64,000 nucleotides of DNA, from positions 1,012,131-1,076,130 of the forward strand of contig NZ_JAIOTY010000002.1 in the NCBI RefSeq assembly GCF_019931275.1, read 5' to 3'. The translations under genes and the position numbers were made by a program. How positions within the stretch are numbered: position 1 is the first letter of the stretch; the number at the start of each line of letters is the position of its first letter. The DNA comes from Nitratidesulfovibrio sp. SRB-5. GTDB lineage: Bacteria > Desulfobacterota > Desulfovibrionia > Desulfovibrionales > Desulfovibrionaceae. The notes beneath the pieces are model-generated. The model was not told where the DNA came from and did no database searches. It saw only the letters and a list, made by a program, of their open reading frames with translations. Shown here piece after piece: positions 18,071 through 27,303 of this stretch.

Positions 18071-18823
18071 TCAGCGGCAGTCGGGCAGATCGGCGCGGGT
18101 GCACAGGGTGAGCACAGCGTCGCATATGCGGGTGCCCGCGGGGCGCGCCAGCACCGCCCCGCCGGGGATTACCGCCGCGCGGCGGAAGCCCAGCCGGGTG
18201 ACGAACCCGAGGGCGTGGCGGTAGGGCGCAGGGGTAAGACCCACCAGGGTGTCCAGCAGATGCGGCCCCGGGCGTCCGTTCGTGGCGGGGGCCTGCACGG
18301 GGGCCTGCGCATGGAGCAGAAAGCGCACTACCAGACGTCCGATTTCTTCGGCGCGGGGCAACCCGGCCCGCAGCACGCAAAAATGGATGCGGGCCGCGCG
18401 ACCGCAAAATCCGTCCAGCCAGCACAGGGCCAGCGGGGTGTCCGCCGCCTGTGCCAAATAGCACCACGCCCGATGCGGGGCCAGCAGGGCGCGCAGATCT
18501 GCGGCGCAACGCACTCCGCCGTCGTGGAACACCACCGGGGCCAGCCCTTCTTCGTGCAGGGTGGCCCACAGCCGGTCCAGTTCCGCATCGGTGACCGGCA
18601 CAGGGTGGGACGGGTGGCGCGAACGCAGCACCAGCGGTGGCAGCGGCGGGCGGGGGGCGGGATGCTCAGTCGGGCCAGTCCGACCCGCAGGGCCAGTTCG
18701 CACAGCCGGGCCAATTTGCACAGCCGGCCCAGTTCGCGCAGTCCGGCCAGTTCGGTCAACTCGGGCGGTCCGGGCACTCCGGGCGCCCGGCAACGCGGCA
18801 AGGGATGATGCGGGCCTAGCCAT
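18071..18823 (-). CDS. Phage-associated GNAT-like protein downstream of terminase
   Basis: Protein of 250 aa. The first 80 residues are a low-complexity Arg-Thr-Gly-Pro linker made by 9/18-bp repeats (roughly 18670-18780). The rest resembles the GNAT-fold proteins that often sit between terminase and portal genes in tailed phages, for example LVGLTPAPYRHALGFVTRL. The ATG at 18821-18823 overlaps the terminase stop (ATGGCTAG), indicating translational coupling. An acetyltransferase fold is inferred from context and weak similarity; catalytic residues cannot be assigned. It has neither a phage gene nor a transcription partner downstream in this window. Confidence 0.65.
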   Translation of the reverse strand: MARPASSLAALPGARSARTARVDRTGRTARTGPAVQIGPAVRTGPAGRTGPTEHPAPRPPLPPLVLRSRHPSHPVPVTDAELDRLWATLHEEGLAPVVFHDGGVRCAADLRALLAPHRAWCYLAQAADTPLALCWLDGFCGRAARIHFCVLRAGLPRAEEIGRLVVRFLLHAQAPVQAPATNGRPGPHLLDTLVGLTPAPYRHALGFVTRLGFRRAAVIPGGAVLARPAGTRICDAVLTLCTRADLPDCR

Positions 18824-20630
18824 ACAGGGGATACTCCATATGCGCGGTGTGTTCCGTGCCGTCGTGACCGCCATGGCCCGCGCCGTACCCCGCCGGACCG
18901 AACCCTCCGGAGTCCGGGTCGGGGAATTCCGCGCCCAGGTCCGGGTCCAGAATGCGCGCCAGGCAGTCCAGCATGTCGTCATGCCGGGACACGGGAAAGG
19001 CCAGATACTCCTCGTCCACGAATTCCCGCGCCAGGTCGCGCCGTTTGCCCTCGGCATCCACGAAGGGCAGGCGGTGGGGCAGCAGCATGCGGCCCTGCTC
19101 GAACTCCGGCACCAGCCTGCGGATGCGGTCCTTCTTGGGCATGGGGCCGCCCAGCGGGGTGATGTCGAAGCGGTAGTTGCGGCGTTCCTGTTCGGTGCGC
19201 ACGTGCTCGATATCGGCCTGCATGCCGTATTTTTCGTAGCCCGTGGCCAATGGCCGCCATGTCCGGTGCAGGCGGAACAGCGCGGCGGCCCGGCCCGTTA
19301 GGTTCAGCCGGTCACGCACCCCGTCCAGCAGGTAGCGGTTGCCGTCCGGGGCCAGTCCAACCACCAGCATGACCGTGTAGTCGCTGCCCTTCTTGCGTTC
19401 GCCCGCCGGGTCCACCAGCAGGTACCGGTTGCAGTGGCCCCAGCGGGCCAGGGGGGATGAGCGCCAGTGGTCGGCTCCGTTGCCCGCCGCATCGGACGCA
19501 TAGCGGCGCAGCCATTGGGCGCGGAAGCCCTGTGCCGTGTCGGCGGCGGGGTTCAGCAGCATCTGGCAGCCGAACACGTACGGTCCCATCTGGCGGCGTT
19601 TTTCGGCCAGCGCCGCCGGTGAAAGCAGCACTGGCGGGCCATCTGGGGCACCGGTGGCCGTGGCGGGATGGATGCGCGGCGTTGCCGCCCTTCGTTCGAG
19701 GATGGTGCGCCAGGTGTCGTTGAAGTGGTAGCGGGTGCCGATGTAACGACGGCGTCCCGCCCCGCTTGTGGGCGGCGCACTGCCTGTGCCTGCGTCGGCG
19801 GGGGCAGGGACAGGCGTGCCCGCGGCCAGCCCCGTATCGTTCGCGCGGGCGGCGACACCGTTCCTTTCGTCCGTTATCGTGCGGACTTCTTCGCCACTGT
19901 TACCGCCACTGTTACCGCCATGGTCTGCGCCGGTCACCTCGCTGGCCCCCAGATTGAGCGACAGGGCCCAGCATTCCGTGACCTTGGCGATCATTTCCGG
20001 GGTGGTCACCGAGTCGCGGGTCACCACGTCGTCGTAGACCAGCAGGCGAAAGTGCTTGCCCGTGGGCTGGCCGTCCACCAGTCCCCACGCCTCCACGGTG
20101 GCCTCCTTGGGGTTGCCCCGGCGGCGCACCACGATGCCCTTGTCCAGCGACCACACCGGGGCCTGCCGCCGGGGCGCGGCCCACAGCACGTCGGGGTACA
20201 GGCGCTTCAGCAGGTCGTTGTGCTCGAACTCGTGCTTGATCTGACCCAGGAAGTCCTTGGCCACCGGGCGCGAGTGGGAAAAGATGCCCACCGTGATTTC
20301 CGGGTCGTTCAGGATGTCGCGCACGGTCTGGCCGAAGGTGATGATGGTGGATTTGTAGTGTTCGCGCGCCCACAGGTCCAGGTGGCCGTCGGGCGCGGCC
20401 TGAACCTCGCGGCAGCGTTCGAACAGCCAGTCGCGGTCCATGTCGGCCCGGTTCATGAGCCGGGTGAGCAGGTAGAACAGGTCGCGGCGGCCCAGTTCCG
20501 CCTGCACGGCGGTAAGGGCGGCGGGGCCGCTTCGGGCGGCGTCCGCGGCAAGGTCGGCGTACAGGGCGGCGGCATCGCGCCGGGTGGTGGGCATGGCGGC
20601 TGCGGGCGGAACCATGGGAGCGGCTGGCAT
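18816..20630 (-). CDS. Phage terminase large subunit (TerL)
   Basis: DNA-packaging motor (604 aa): ATPase plus headful/cos nuclease. The Walker A-like motif AREHYKSTIITFGQ is at about 84-95, Walker B LLVYDDVVT near 197, and the RNase H-fold nuclease begins near 402 with LLVDPAGERKKGSDYTVML, followed by the C-terminal acidic motif RHDDMLDCLARI. Residues about 225-290 are a Gly/Ala/Pro-rich insert between the domains. The start MPAAP at 20630 has GGAGG 10 bases upstream; MPTTR 13 codons later is possible. All key motifs are intact. The expected partners TerS and portal lie 35 and 42 kb away, so this gene is isolated from its module. Confidence 0.93.
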   Translation of the reverse strand: MPAAPMVPPAAAMPTTRRDAAALYADLAADAARSGPAALTAVQAELGRRDLFYLLTRLMNRADMDRDWLFERCREVQAAPDGHLDLWAREHYKSTIITFGQTVRDILNDPEITVGIFSHSRPVAKDFLGQIKHEFEHNDLLKRLYPDVLWAAPRRQAPVWSLDKGIVVRRRGNPKEATVEAWGLVDGQPTGKHFRLLVYDDVVTRDSVTTPEMIAKVTECWALSLNLGASEVTGADHGGNSGGNSGEEVRTITDERNGVAARANDTGLAAGTPVPAPADAGTGSAPPTSGAGRRRYIGTRYHFNDTWRTILERRAATPRIHPATATGAPDGPPVLLSPAALAEKRRQMGPYVFGCQMLLNPAADTAQGFRAQWLRRYASDAAGNGADHWRSSPLARWGHCNRYLLVDPAGERKKGSDYTVMLVVGLAPDGNRYLLDGVRDRLNLTGRAAALFRLHRTWRPLATGYEKYGMQADIEHVRTEQERRNYRFDITPLGGPMPKKDRIRRLVPEFEQGRMLLPHRLPFVDAEGKRRDLAREFVDEEYLAFPVSRHDDMLDCLARILDPDLGAEFPDPDSGGFGPAGYGAGHGGHDGTEHTAHMEYPLYG

Positions 20631-21248
20631 GGCGGAAAATCCTCCGGTGCGGGGCTGGTGTGAAGGGTGGCCGATGGCGCACACCCTACACGGGACGAAA
20701 CGGGGCGCGGCGGCCACGAGGGGGGCGCAACGGGGTGGCGCGGGCATCCGGAGGGGGTGCGGCCATGACAGTCACGCATGATGAGCGTGCACGGCGGGCG
20801 CGCATGACAGTCGCGCGTGTTGGGCGTTGTGTCGGCGCTGGGGCAGGGGCGCGACGCCGTGCCGCTGTGGCGGGAGGGGGCGGCAGCGCTCATGTGGTGC
20901 GGGCGGCACGGCAACCGCAATGCCGCCCGATGCCACCCCAATATGGCCGGACACCGTGCGCATGCGCACGTGCGGGATGTTCGGGCTGAACGTCCGCCAT
21001 GCGCCGGGCATGCGTGCGCATGCTTCGGCCAAAGGCAGGGCAAGGGCGGTGCAGCCCCGTGTCCGTTTCGCATTCGGGAACGGCTGGTGCCGCATCCACG
21101 CTGCGGAGTGTCTTGTAATCGCCATGCAAGTCTGCTAGGCAAGTCTAGAAAATTTCACGAATGCCGTGTGCGCGCCGCGCAAGCCGGACCCGGAACGGTG
21201 CGGTTCCGGGGTGTCGGCGACGGCGACCCCCCAAAGAAGGAGGAACAC
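20631..21248. other. Divergent intergenic region of terminase and PA2779-type genes
   Basis: No gene was recognised. The region holds a perfect 14-bp palindrome GTGCGCATGCGCAC (20956-20969) and a direct repeat of CATGACAGTC (near 20763 and 20802). Promoters for both directions should lie here, but no clear -35/-10 pair was identified. Confidence 0.5.
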
Positions 21249-21647
21249 ATGTACATGCTTCTGAACTGGCGCGCCCTGCGTCACATCGCCATGGTCATGG
21301 TGGCCGTCATGGGCCTGCTCAGCTTCGTGCCCCGCGTGGAAGCCGCCTTCGTTCCCAACGCCGGCATCGTGGCCGGGGAACAGCGCTCCAGCGACATCGG
21401 CACCGTGCAGAAGGCCCTGGAAAACAAGATGGTTTCCGAGCGCCTGCAAGCTCTTGGCTACTCTTCCGCCGAAGTGGAACAGCGCCTGTCCATGCTGTCC
21501 GACGCCGAACTGCACGACCTGGCCAAGAAGATCGACAACCTGACCCACGGCGGCGACGGCTTCGGCTTCGTCATTGCCATCCTTGTCGTCATCCTGCTGG
21601 TGGTGCTGATCCTGCACTTCGCCGACCGCCGCGTGGTCGTCCAGTAG
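21249..21647 (+). CDS. PA2779-family membrane protein
   Basis: Small inner-membrane or exported protein (132 aa). It has an N-terminal signal-like helix ending VPRVEAAFV, a helical middle with KALENKMVSERLQALGYSSAEVEQRL, and a C-terminal TM helix (GFVIAILVVILLVVLILHF). This layout matches the PA2779 family, usually encoded beside a PA2778-type C39-like cysteine peptidase, as here. GGAGGA stands 6 bases before the ATG, the strongest ribosome site of the cluster. Function is unknown; an envelope role is inferred from topology. Confidence 0.88.
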   Translation: MYMLLNWRALRHIAMVMVAVMGLLSFVPRVEAAFVPNAGIVAGEQRSSDIGTVQKALENKMVSERLQALGYSSAEVEQRLSMLSDAELHDLAKKIDNLTHGGDGFGFVIAILVVILLVVLILHFADRRVVVQ

Positions 21648-21721
21648 CCGCGCGCTCCATTTTGCTCCCGCTGCCCGCGCAGGCCACGGCTTGTGCGGGT
21701 AGCGGGGGTGCCATTTCCGCC

Positions 21722-22393
21722 ATGCCCATGAAGTTTTCGCCAGCATGCCGGGCCGTACGCCCGGCCCCCGCGTACCCAGGTGCCATCCGGTCACGGGTCC
21801 GCCGTCTGCTCTCGCGGTCTTTGCCGGGCCTGCTGCTGTTGTGTGCAGCGCTGGCCTGCGCGGGCTGCGTGCGCGGCCCCGGCAGCCTTGCGCCGGACCC
21901 CGCCCGACCCGCCGCCGAGCGGATCATCCCCGACGTGCCGTTCTTTGCGCAGGAACAATACCAGTGCGGCCCCGCTTCGCTGGCCGGGGTGCTGCGCCAC
22001 ATGGGGCTGACGGGCGCCCAGGCCACCCCGGACGGCATTGCCGAGGCCATCTTTCGCCCCGGCATGCACGGCACGCTTTCGCTGGACCTTGCCCTGTACC
22101 CGCGCACCCTCGGGCTTTCCAGCCGCTGGTACGACGGTTCCGTGGCCGACCTGATGGCCGCCGTGGATTCCGGCCAGCCGCGCATCGTCATGGTGGACCA
22201 TGGCTATGGGCTGGTGAGCACCTATCATTTCATGGTGGTGGTGGGCTACGCGCCCGACGCGGTCATCGTGAATTCCGACCGCACCCCCCTGCAACGGCTG
22301 CCGTGGGCTTCGTTTTTGCGCACCTGGGACCGCACCGACCGCTGGACTTTGGAGGTCCGGCGGCAGGAGCCGGGCCCCGCGCCCGCCCCGTAG
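21722..22393 (+). CDS. PA2778-type C39-like cysteine peptidase lipoprotein
   Basis: Lipoprotein (223 aa; lipobox ACAGC after a hydrophobic stretch) with a papain-like peptidase C39 domain. The catalytic cysteine is in QYQCGPASLAGVLRHMG (near 81), the histidine in TYHFMVVVGY (near 167), and the Asp/Asn position follows in VIVNSD. It is expected to act in the periplasm or on a membrane face as a peptidase or amidase. It forms a tight cluster with the preceding PA2779-type gene and a TPR lipoprotein; the set recurs across proteobacteria. No Shine-Dalgarno is clear at 21722, chosen for the signal peptide. Confidence 0.87.
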   Translation: MPMKFSPACRAVRPAPAYPGAIRSRVRRLLSRSLPGLLLLCAALACAGCVRGPGSLAPDPARPAAERIIPDVPFFAQEQYQCGPASLAGVLRHMGLTGAQATPDGIAEAIFRPGMHGTLSLDLALYPRTLGLSSRWYDGSVADLMAAVDSGQPRIVMVDHGYGLVSTYHFMVVVGYAPDAVIVNSDRTPLQRLPWASFLRTWDRTDRWTLEVRRQEPGPAPAP

Positions 22394-22416
22394 CCCGAAC
22401 CGTCACGGGAGGCTCC

Positions 22417-22986
22417 ATGCCGGACACCACGCCCCTTGCCGTCACCCCTGTTTCCGCTTCAGCCAGCCTGCGGCCCGCCCGATCTGTCGGCATGCCGCGC
22501 CCCATGTTCCGCTGCATGTCACGCCCCGTATCGGGCGCCGTCCTGCCGTGCCTGCTGCTGACCCTGCTGCTGACCGGATGCGCCCTGCCGCGCATCGGCA
22601 TCTATCAGGATCCGTTGTCCGGTCCGGAACACCTGGAACTGGGCCGCGCCTACGAGCAGAAGGGCGAGCTGGATCTGGCCCGGCGCGAATACGCCGAAGC
22701 CGTGCGCGACGACGTGCCCCAGGCCCACCTGTTCCTGGCCAACCTGCTGTTCCAGAAGGGCGAGTTGGAAGAGGCGGAAAGCCACTACCGCAAGGCCATC
22801 CGCACCCTGCCCGAGGCGGAATCCGCCCCGGCGCGCAACAATCTGGCCTGGCTGCTGCTCACGCGCGGTGAGCGGCTGGAGGAAGCGCAACGCCTGGCCG
22901 AAGAGGCCGTGCGCCTTGCCGACGACGCCCACCGCCAGAGCTTCGAGGACACCCTGAACCAGGTGAAGGCCGCGCGAAACAAGTAG
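22417..22986 (+). CDS. TPR-repeat lipoprotein
   Basis: Lipoprotein (189 aa) with lipobox LLTGC and at least three tetratricopeptide repeats: HLELGRAYEQKGELDLARRE, AHLFLANLLFQKGELEEAES and ARNNLAWLLLTRGERLEEAQ. TPRs mediate protein-protein contacts, here probably with the C39-like peptidase encoded 23 bp upstream. GGAGG precedes the ATG. It completes the PA2779/PA2778/TPR triad. Confidence 0.88.
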   Translation: MPDTTPLAVTPVSASASLRPARSVGMPRPMFRCMSRPVSGAVLPCLLLTLLLTGCALPRIGIYQDPLSGPEHLELGRAYEQKGELDLARREYAEAVRDDVPQAHLFLANLLFQKGELEEAESHYRKAIRTLPEAESAPARNNLAWLLLTRGERLEEAQRLAEEAVRLADDAHRQSFEDTLNQVKAARNK

Positions 22987-23368
22987 CGCCTTTTGCGCTT
23001 TCGGGCTCCTGTCCTCCTTGCCCCTCCACGGCACGGTCGACGCCAGCGACGGCCCGCCGCATCCACCGTCACGCGGATGCGGCGGGCCGCGTCGTTGACC
23101 GTTGCGGTTCCTCGGTCTGCATTTCCCGGGGCCTCACTTCCTTTCGGCAGCCTGCCCGCAGCCTGTCCGCCTTTCTTCCGCCATCCGTCCCGTCACCCCG
23201 TCATCCCGGCGTCACGTCGCCCCGCCCCCGTCACCCCGTCGCCGGGGGGCGGTTCCGCAGCTCCGCATCGCACACTGTCGCCGGTTTTTTCGCAAGGTTG
23301 CCGGGGCGGGCTTTCCCGCGCGCGTTTCATCTGGCAAGATAGGCCATCGGATACTCTGTGGAGGCGGC
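22987..23368. other. Intergenic stretch before the Cache sensor
   Basis: Apart from the 23051-23088 hairpin it holds GC-rich sequence with C-rich repeats such as cccgtcaccccgtc. No gene was recognised. Confidence 0.5.
23051..23088. terminator. Hairpin after the TPR lipoprotein operon
   Basis: GGCCCGCCGCATCC and GGATGCGGCGGGCC form a perfect 14-bp stem with a 10-base loop. There is no strong T-run. Confidence 0.6.
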
Positions 23369-25432
23369 ATGACGGGTCTGGGCATTCGCGGCAAACTGCT
23401 TGCCAGCTACATGTTGGTATTCCTCGTGCTGCTGCTGTGCGGCGGCGCCGGTGCGTACATATATGCCCGCAATGCCGTGGAACAGGCCGTCGAAGAGCGG
23501 CTGCACGCGGCCACCCAGTCCATTCTGGGCACCGTGCGCGTGGGGGCGGACCTTGCGGTGCGCAACTACCTGCGTGCCGCTTCGGAAAAGGCCCGCGACG
23601 TGGTGGCGCTGGAATACGAACGCTACCGTTCAGGCGCCATCACCGAGGCGCAGGCCAAGGCCAATGCCGCCGCCATCCTGCTGCGCATGAGCATAGCCCG
23701 GTCAGGCTACATCTATTGCCTTACCTCCAACGCCACCCTGGCGGTGCACCCGGTGCCGTCACTGCTGGGGCGCGATCTTTCGGAGTTCGAGTTCGTGCGG
23801 GACCAGTCGCGCCTGCACGAAGGCTTCATGCAGTACGAATGGCGCAACCCCGGCGAAACGCACGCCCGCCCCAAGGCGCTGCACATGACCTGGTTCCAGC
23901 CGTGGGACTGGATCATTTCCGCCTCTGCCTACCGCGAGGAATTCCGCAACCTGCTGGACGTCACCATGCTGCGCGATGCCGTGCTCTCGCACCGGGTGGG
24001 CGATACCGGCTATGCCTACATCATGACCGGTGCGGGCGAACTGCTGGTGCACCCGGTGATGGAGCCGGGCGACATCGCCGACGCGCGCGACGACACGGGC
24101 CGCCGCTTCGTGCGCGAGATGCTGCAAAAGCGGTCGGGCCGCATCGTCTACTCCTGGCGCAACCCCGGCGAAGGCCACTACCGCGAGAAGATCGTGGTCT
24201 ACGCCTATCTTGCGGACTACGACTGGATCGTGGCCGCATCCGGGTATACCGACGAGATTTACGCCCCCCTCGACCGCATGCGCCGCCTTGCCCTCGTGTG
24301 GCTGCTGGCGGCCACCGGGGTGGTGGCGCTGGCCAGCCTGTACGCCAGCGCGGGCATCACCGGGCCGTTGCGGCGGCTGACCGAGCGGGTGCGCGTGGGC
24401 GCCGGGGGCGACCTTTCGGTGCGCATAGTGCCGGAAACGCATGATGAAATTGGTGATCTTGCCAACTATTTCAACAGGCTGATGGGCAACCTGGAAGGGC
24501 ACAGCCTGCGCATGGGCCAACTGGTGGAGGCGCGCACGGCGGAACTGACCCGCCTCAACGCCGACTACCTGGGCGAACTGGAACGCCGCGCCGCCTCGGA
24601 AGAAGAGGCCCGCAGCCGCCTGGCCTTTTTGCAGGCGCTGATGAATGCCATTCCCAACCCCATCTACTACCGCGATTTCACGGGCCGCTTCGTGGACTGC
24701 AACGACAGCTTCGCGCGGATGGTGCTGGGCTGCGCGCGAGAAGACGTGCGCGGTCGTCCGCCGGGCGACTTTCCCGACGTGTACCCGGCGGACGTGGCCG
24801 GTGCCGTGCTGCGCGACGACGACGAACTGCGCCATGTGGGCGGCACCCGCTTTGGCGAGCAGACCCTGCGCTGCGCCGACGGGGCCACGCACCATTTCAG
24901 CGTGGCCAAGACCGTGTTTGCCGGAGGCACGGCGGGCGAGGGCGGCATCATCGGTGTGCTCACCGACCTTACGGCGCGTCGCCGGGCCGAAGACGCGCGG
25001 CGCCTGCTGGAGCAGGCGGTGGAGAATTTTTCCGGTGCCTTGCTGATTCTGGATGGCGAGGGTTCCATCCGGTATGCCAACCCGGCCTTTGCGGCCATTA
25101 CCGGCTGGCCCCGCACCGACGCGGTGGACCGTCGCCTTGCGGACCTTGGTGCCGCAGGTGGGGGGGGCGGTGTAGCCGCCGGGAGTGATGCCGGGACGGC
25201 TGGCGACGGCAGTGGGGACGCCGGGTTTGCCGCATTGCTGGCGGCCCGTGCCCAGGGCAGGGCGTGGAGCGGGCAAACCCGGCTGCGGCGCGGCGACGGC
25301 AAGCCATTTGACGCGGAATGCCGCCTGGCTCCTTTGCGCGACGCCGCTGGCGCGGTGACCCACTTCGTGTGCACCATCGAGGACGTCAGCGAGCGGCTGC
25401 TGTTGCAGGCCCGGCTGTCGCAGGTCCAGTAG
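23369..25432 (+). CDS. Cache-HAMP-PAS-PAS sensor lacking an output domain
   Basis: Membrane sensor (687 aa). A TM helix at about 10-32 and another at about 312-332 enclose a double Cache domain with two similar halves (MQYEWRNPGE and IVYSWRNPGE). HAMP (about 330-385), a coiled coil and two PAS domains follow (LMNAIPNPIYYRDFTGRFVD; GALLILDGEGSIRYANPAF). The protein stops at SERLLLQARLSQVQ, exactly where such sensors normally continue into a HisKA domain (…QKMEA…). No kinase, GGDEF or receiver sequence follows in any frame. It could be a truncated gene or a receptor that works through a partner. GGAGG precedes the ATG. Confidence 0.88.
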   Translation: MTGLGIRGKLLASYMLVFLVLLLCGGAGAYIYARNAVEQAVEERLHAATQSILGTVRVGADLAVRNYLRAASEKARDVVALEYERYRSGAITEAQAKANAAAILLRMSIARSGYIYCLTSNATLAVHPVPSLLGRDLSEFEFVRDQSRLHEGFMQYEWRNPGETHARPKALHMTWFQPWDWIISASAYREEFRNLLDVTMLRDAVLSHRVGDTGYAYIMTGAGELLVHPVMEPGDIADARDDTGRRFVREMLQKRSGRIVYSWRNPGEGHYREKIVVYAYLADYDWIVAASGYTDEIYAPLDRMRRLALVWLLAATGVVALASLYASAGITGPLRRLTERVRVGAGGDLSVRIVPETHDEIGDLANYFNRLMGNLEGHSLRMGQLVEARTAELTRLNADYLGELERRAASEEEARSRLAFLQALMNAIPNPIYYRDFTGRFVDCNDSFARMVLGCAREDVRGRPPGDFPDVYPADVAGAVLRDDDELRHVGGTRFGEQTLRCADGATHHFSVAKTVFAGGTAGEGGIIGVLTDLTARRRAEDARRLLEQAVENFSGALLILDGEGSIRYANPAFAAITGWPRTDAVDRRLADLGAAGGGGGVAAGSDAGTAGDGSGDAGFAALLAARAQGRAWSGQTRLRRGDGKPFDAECRLAPLRDAAGAVTHFVCTIEDVSERLLLQARLSQVQ

Positions 25433-25760
25433 CCGTCTGCCTGAGGCTGGAATCCTCGGCGTGGTCGACCCGGGCACCGCGTTGGCGGGGTGGCCGCATC
25501 CGCGCCCCGTTTGCTTTTGCAGCGCCGGGGGCCAAGGCGGAGGCCCTGCCCGGACTGGTTCGGACTGGTTCGGGCAGGCTGGAGTAGGCTGGAGTAGGCC
25601 GGAACAGGCCGGAACAGGCCCTGAGCACATCAGGATTGGCCGGACAGGCAACAAACGGGCAGCAATCGGGGCCGCAACAGGGTCAGCAACCGGGGCAACA
25701 ACCGGGGCAACAACCGGGGGCAGGGAAAGGAGCAGGGGTGTGCAGTGTGATGGGTTCCGC
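25433..25760. repeat. Gene-free stretch of short tandem repeats
   Basis: Between the sensor and the solute-binding protein lie two repeat blocks: 10-bp units of the type aggctggagt/aggccggaac (about 25575-25620) and 12-bp units caaccggggcaa (about 25684-25722). A promoter is not obvious. Confidence 0.7.
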
Positions 25761-26714
25761 ATGGCATGGCCGTGGCCCGTGCCTGACTGCCAAGACTGCC
25801 GAGTCCGGCGTGCCGGGCGCGGTCTGGTGCGCCTGACGGCATGCCTTGTCGCCTGCCTGCTCCTGTCGTTGCCGCTGGCGGCGGTGGCCGCACAGGCGAG
25901 CGAGCTTCCGGCAGACTCGCTTCCGGCGGGCCAGTTTGCGGCGCCCCAGGCACGACAGGCCCCCGTGGGGGCGGGGCCGGGCGGACCGCCTGATGCCTCC
26001 GGGCTGGTCTTCGTCACCCAGCAGTTTCCGCCGTTCAATTACCTGGAGCGCGACGGCGACACGGAGCGCGTGGCCGGACCCGTGGCCGAGATCATCAGCA
26101 TGGCCTGCGAGCGCATGGGCGTGGGCTGCACCTTCCGTTTGCTGCCCTGGGCGCGCGCGCAGCAGGAGGTGCGCAACGGCAACGCGGACGGCATCTTCAC
26201 CATCGGGTTTGTGTCGGATCGCCAGCAGTGGCTGCATTTTTGCCCGCCGTTGTTGCGCGCCGAATACGGCTTTTTCGTGCGCACGGAAAATCCCCTGCGC
26301 TACGTCACCCCCCGCGACGTGTCTGGTTACCGGGTGGGGGTGTACGGCCCTTCGCTGACGGCGAACATCCTGGACCAGTTGGCGCGACAGGTGCCCATGA
26401 CGGTGGACGTGGCGACCGATAATGATGCCGGGTTCCTCAAACTGGCACAGGGCCGCATCGACGCGGTGTTCTCCAACCGCGAGAACGGCCTTGCCACCAT
26501 CGCGCTGCTGCGCATCGCCAACCTGCGCTACGCGGGCTGGCACAACCGGGTGGACTATACGGTGGCCTTTTCGCGCCGCACCGCGCCGGAAGTGGTGGAA
26601 GCCTTCGAGACCGCGTTGCGCATGCTGCACCGGGAGGGGGAGCTGCAACGGTGCCTTGCCCGGTACGGATTGCAATCCGCCTATCCCGATGTGCAGGGCG
26701 GCAAGGGCCGGTAG
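25761..26714 (+). CDS. Family 3 extracellular solute-binding protein
   Basis: Exported periplasmic binding protein (317 aa) of the amino-acid-type SBP_bac_3 family. A hydrophobic signal (LTACLVACLLLSLPLAAVAA) precedes a low-complexity stretch and the mature domain, whose first strand reads FVTQQFPPFNYLERDG, typical of the family. IISMACERMGV, the segment GNADGIFTIGF and LKLAQGRIDAVFSNRENG follow. No permease or ATPase gene is adjacent. It may therefore deliver ligand to a sensor, for example the Cache-PAS protein upstream, or be a stand-alone receptor. The ATG at 25761 has a weak ribosome site. Ligand unknown. Confidence 0.87.
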   Translation: MAWPWPVPDCQDCRVRRAGRGLVRLTACLVACLLLSLPLAAVAAQASELPADSLPAGQFAAPQARQAPVGAGPGGPPDASGLVFVTQQFPPFNYLERDGDTERVAGPVAEIISMACERMGVGCTFRLLPWARAQQEVRNGNADGIFTIGFVSDRQQWLHFCPPLLRAEYGFFVRTENPLRYVTPRDVSGYRVGVYGPSLTANILDQLARQVPMTVDVATDNDAGFLKLAQGRIDAVFSNRENGLATIALLRIANLRYAGWHNRVDYTVAFSRRTAPEVVEAFETALRMLHREGELQRCLARYGLQSAYPDVQGGKGR

Positions 26715-27303
26715 CAGGGCAGGACGCGTCGCACGGTGAAGCCACCCCGTGCATCTCGGATACTTTCAGATATCCCGGATATCTCCTGATGCCTTCTGAT
26801 GCCCCTGATGCGCGTCAGACTGCCGTTTCTGGTTGAAATGTCCGTCAGAAATGTTCGGCGGAAATATCCGTTGCTGTCACCGCGCGACATTCCTCGGCGA
26901 GAGTGTGACGGCTGGCGAGAGTGCGACAATCCGCGCGACTGCGACAGTCCGTGAGAGTGCGACAATCCGTTGCCGCCGGGTTGCGCCATGCATCCCTCCG
27001 CTATGCCGCTCCACGCCGGTTCGCGCGCAGGCGATCACCCTCATCAGAGTGGGTGAATGCCACCGTGACCGGCATTGTCCGGTTGCGCCCCCGGTACGGC
27101 ATGCGCTATGCATTGCCGGTCCCGAAAGCGGCAATTCCGACGCCACCTCCGGGGGCTCCTTTCCTTGAAGGAACAGGGCCCCGGCGGCCCGGCATGTTTT
27201 GTTCCGGCTCCACGACAGAAGCCCGGCTGTTCCGCGCGTGCGCCATGGCCGGTTTTCCCACACGCACACCACGCGCCCGCGCGTGCCCACACGGCGATAC
27301 GGC
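26715..27303. other. Gene-free stretch upstream of the EmrAB-type operon
   Basis: Holds two copies of the 17-mer gagagtgcgacaatccg (26914-26931 and 26951-26967 approximately) and several ccggatat/cctgatgc repeats near 26770-26810. The operon promoter is probably here. No TetR/MarR-type operator was recognised. Confidence 0.5.

Noticed and set aside
18824-19057. Extension of the GNAT-like gene over the terminase gene
   Set aside because: That part is an out-of-frame shadow of terL; the ATG overlapping the terL stop is the sensible start.
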